Source: Micropterus salmoides
Lineage: Eukaryota > Chordata > Actinopteri > Centrarchiformes > Centrarchidae
Direction: 5' to 3'
Assembly: GCF_014851395.1 (NCBI RefSeq)
Contig: NW_024040041.1
Span: forward strand, 10,780,041-10,844,040
DNA: 64,000 bases
The notes beneath the pieces were generated by a model, which did not search any database, was not told the DNA's origin, and worked only from the letters and a program-made list of their open reading frames with translations. Positions 63,034-64,000 of this stretch are shown here, piece after piece. The number at the start of each line of letters is the position of its first letter. The stretch's first letter is position 1. The position numbers and the translations under genes are program-made.

Positions 63034-63559
63034 CCTGTACACCCTGTGACAAACTACATATTGCGCATAGCTTTGATGTCAGTGTACGAGGCTGAACTTT
63101 GAGTTGAATGCAGTGTGAAGGGAATATCTGTGCATGAGTGCGTATGTGTTATGAGCTAAACACAGGTTGACTCCTGGCTCCGACTTCTGTTGCGCTGCAT
63201 TGCGAAGCTTTTTTGTAGTGTTGCTTTCTGTTGCATTACATTACATTGCATTGCATCAAATTTATTGTACTGAGTCAAACAGATTAGCAATGAGTGTTTC
63301 GTTTTGTGACCAGTGCAGCCACAGTGATCAGACTGGTGAATTTAGTCTTGGAGATTAAAGGCAACAAGATAGAAAAATAATACATATACAGTAGATTATA
63401 TGGCCAATATCAGAAATTATTGTAACACTGGGGTATATAGTAGTATACCTGGTCCAACTGCTATAAGCATAAATACTACTTCTAATCATTATGTGTAAAG
63501 TAAAATGTTGCTCGTAGTGATCACTCTGCAGTTCCCTTAAGTTCGATGGGGCGTTTTAG

Positions 63560-63795
63560 CTTCTTTCAGCTCGTTTTCATTTATTGTTTTGATTCCATCT
63601 CATTGCTCTAGTTGTGCTCAGGCAGCTGTTTTTGATTAAGAAAAAAAATCTAAAATAAACAATTTCACGTTGCCTGCTCAGCATCAAACGGCAGAGCGAA
63701 AAAGTTAGCAAATAGCTGATGAACATAGTGGAGCATTTAACAGCTGAAAAGTCACGTTTCCCTTTGGAGTGAGCGGAGACCAAAACAGTCCTACT
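63560..63795. repeat. Candidate dispersed fish repeat near the window end
   Basis: AGCTGATGAACATAGTGGAG, CATTTAACAGCTGAAAAG and AGCGGAGACCAAAACAG resemble blocks of a non-coding repeat that recurs in fish genomes. No ends or duplications can be fixed. Confidence 0.35.
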
Positions 63796-64000
63796 TTCTT
63801 GTGCACTGCACTGCTCACAAGCTGCCGGGACTCTTTACTACCTTTTCAATATCAGGTTCTCTAGGCGATTCATAATGGCCCTAAATAAACTGCATTACCG
63901 GAGGGTATATGGGGTATCTGGGGCTCATTTTTCCTTCTGGATCTCTGGTGGCGGCTAGCAGAGCCGGGTGGCCCTATAGAGCTCTGCAGTGAGGTTCCGG

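Overview
The window looks like AT-rich, gene-poor nuclear DNA from a ray-finned fish, most likely a percomorph teleost. The evidence is one spliced vertebrate gene exon plus a teleost-type repeat mix: L2-clade LINEs, a DIRS-type gag remnant, Tc1/mariner with long terminal repeats, hAT and TTAA-targeting miniature transposons, a tRNA-derived SINE with an L2-type tail, and many long CA/TG microsatellites. I see no prokaryotic genes, CRISPR array or operon.

The only confident host gene is a Shisa-family (CKAMP) gene on the + strand. Its first coding exon (ATG at 35405, donor after 35970) encodes a signal peptide, the eight-cysteine Shisa domain and one transmembrane helix. The sequence fits shisa8 best and shisa9 second. 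A good acceptor precedes the ATG (exon start 35337), and a consensus donor lies at 33686/33687 in an mRNA-like stretch, so a non-coding first exon and a roughly 1.65 kb 5'-UTR intron are likely. Everything after 35970 is then probably intron 1. I could not find the next coding exon, so the intron would run past the window end. A TGGA-type tandem array starts only 17 bases into it.

Layout: 1-5.6 kb is intergenic, with a ~65-base diverged direct repeat and a possible conserved element. 5.64-7.15 kb holds a decayed DIRS gag abutted by a hAT miniature element with a perfect 8-bp duplication. 9.4-10.1 kb is a TTAA-type element carrying a perfect 46-bp inverted repeat. 11-25 kb is mostly plain non-coding DNA with microsatellites, a dispersed repeat and a TAATTA cluster. 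25-31 kb carries two miniature transposons and a Tc1 element whose left terminal repeat was split by a truncated LINE. 31-36 kb is the Shisa promoter, 5' UTR and coding exon. 36-64 kb is putative intron with LINE and SINE copies, a 480-base polypurine tract, a 3.5 kb L2 element that keeps most of its endonuclease-RT reading frame but is dead, and a second, larger copy of the TTAA element containing another nested element.

I found no previously undescribed molecular system. The most informative items are the nested insertions, the Shisa 5' gene structure, the hairpin-bearing TTAA element, and several non-coding stretches that resemble conserved enhancers but need alignment to prove.
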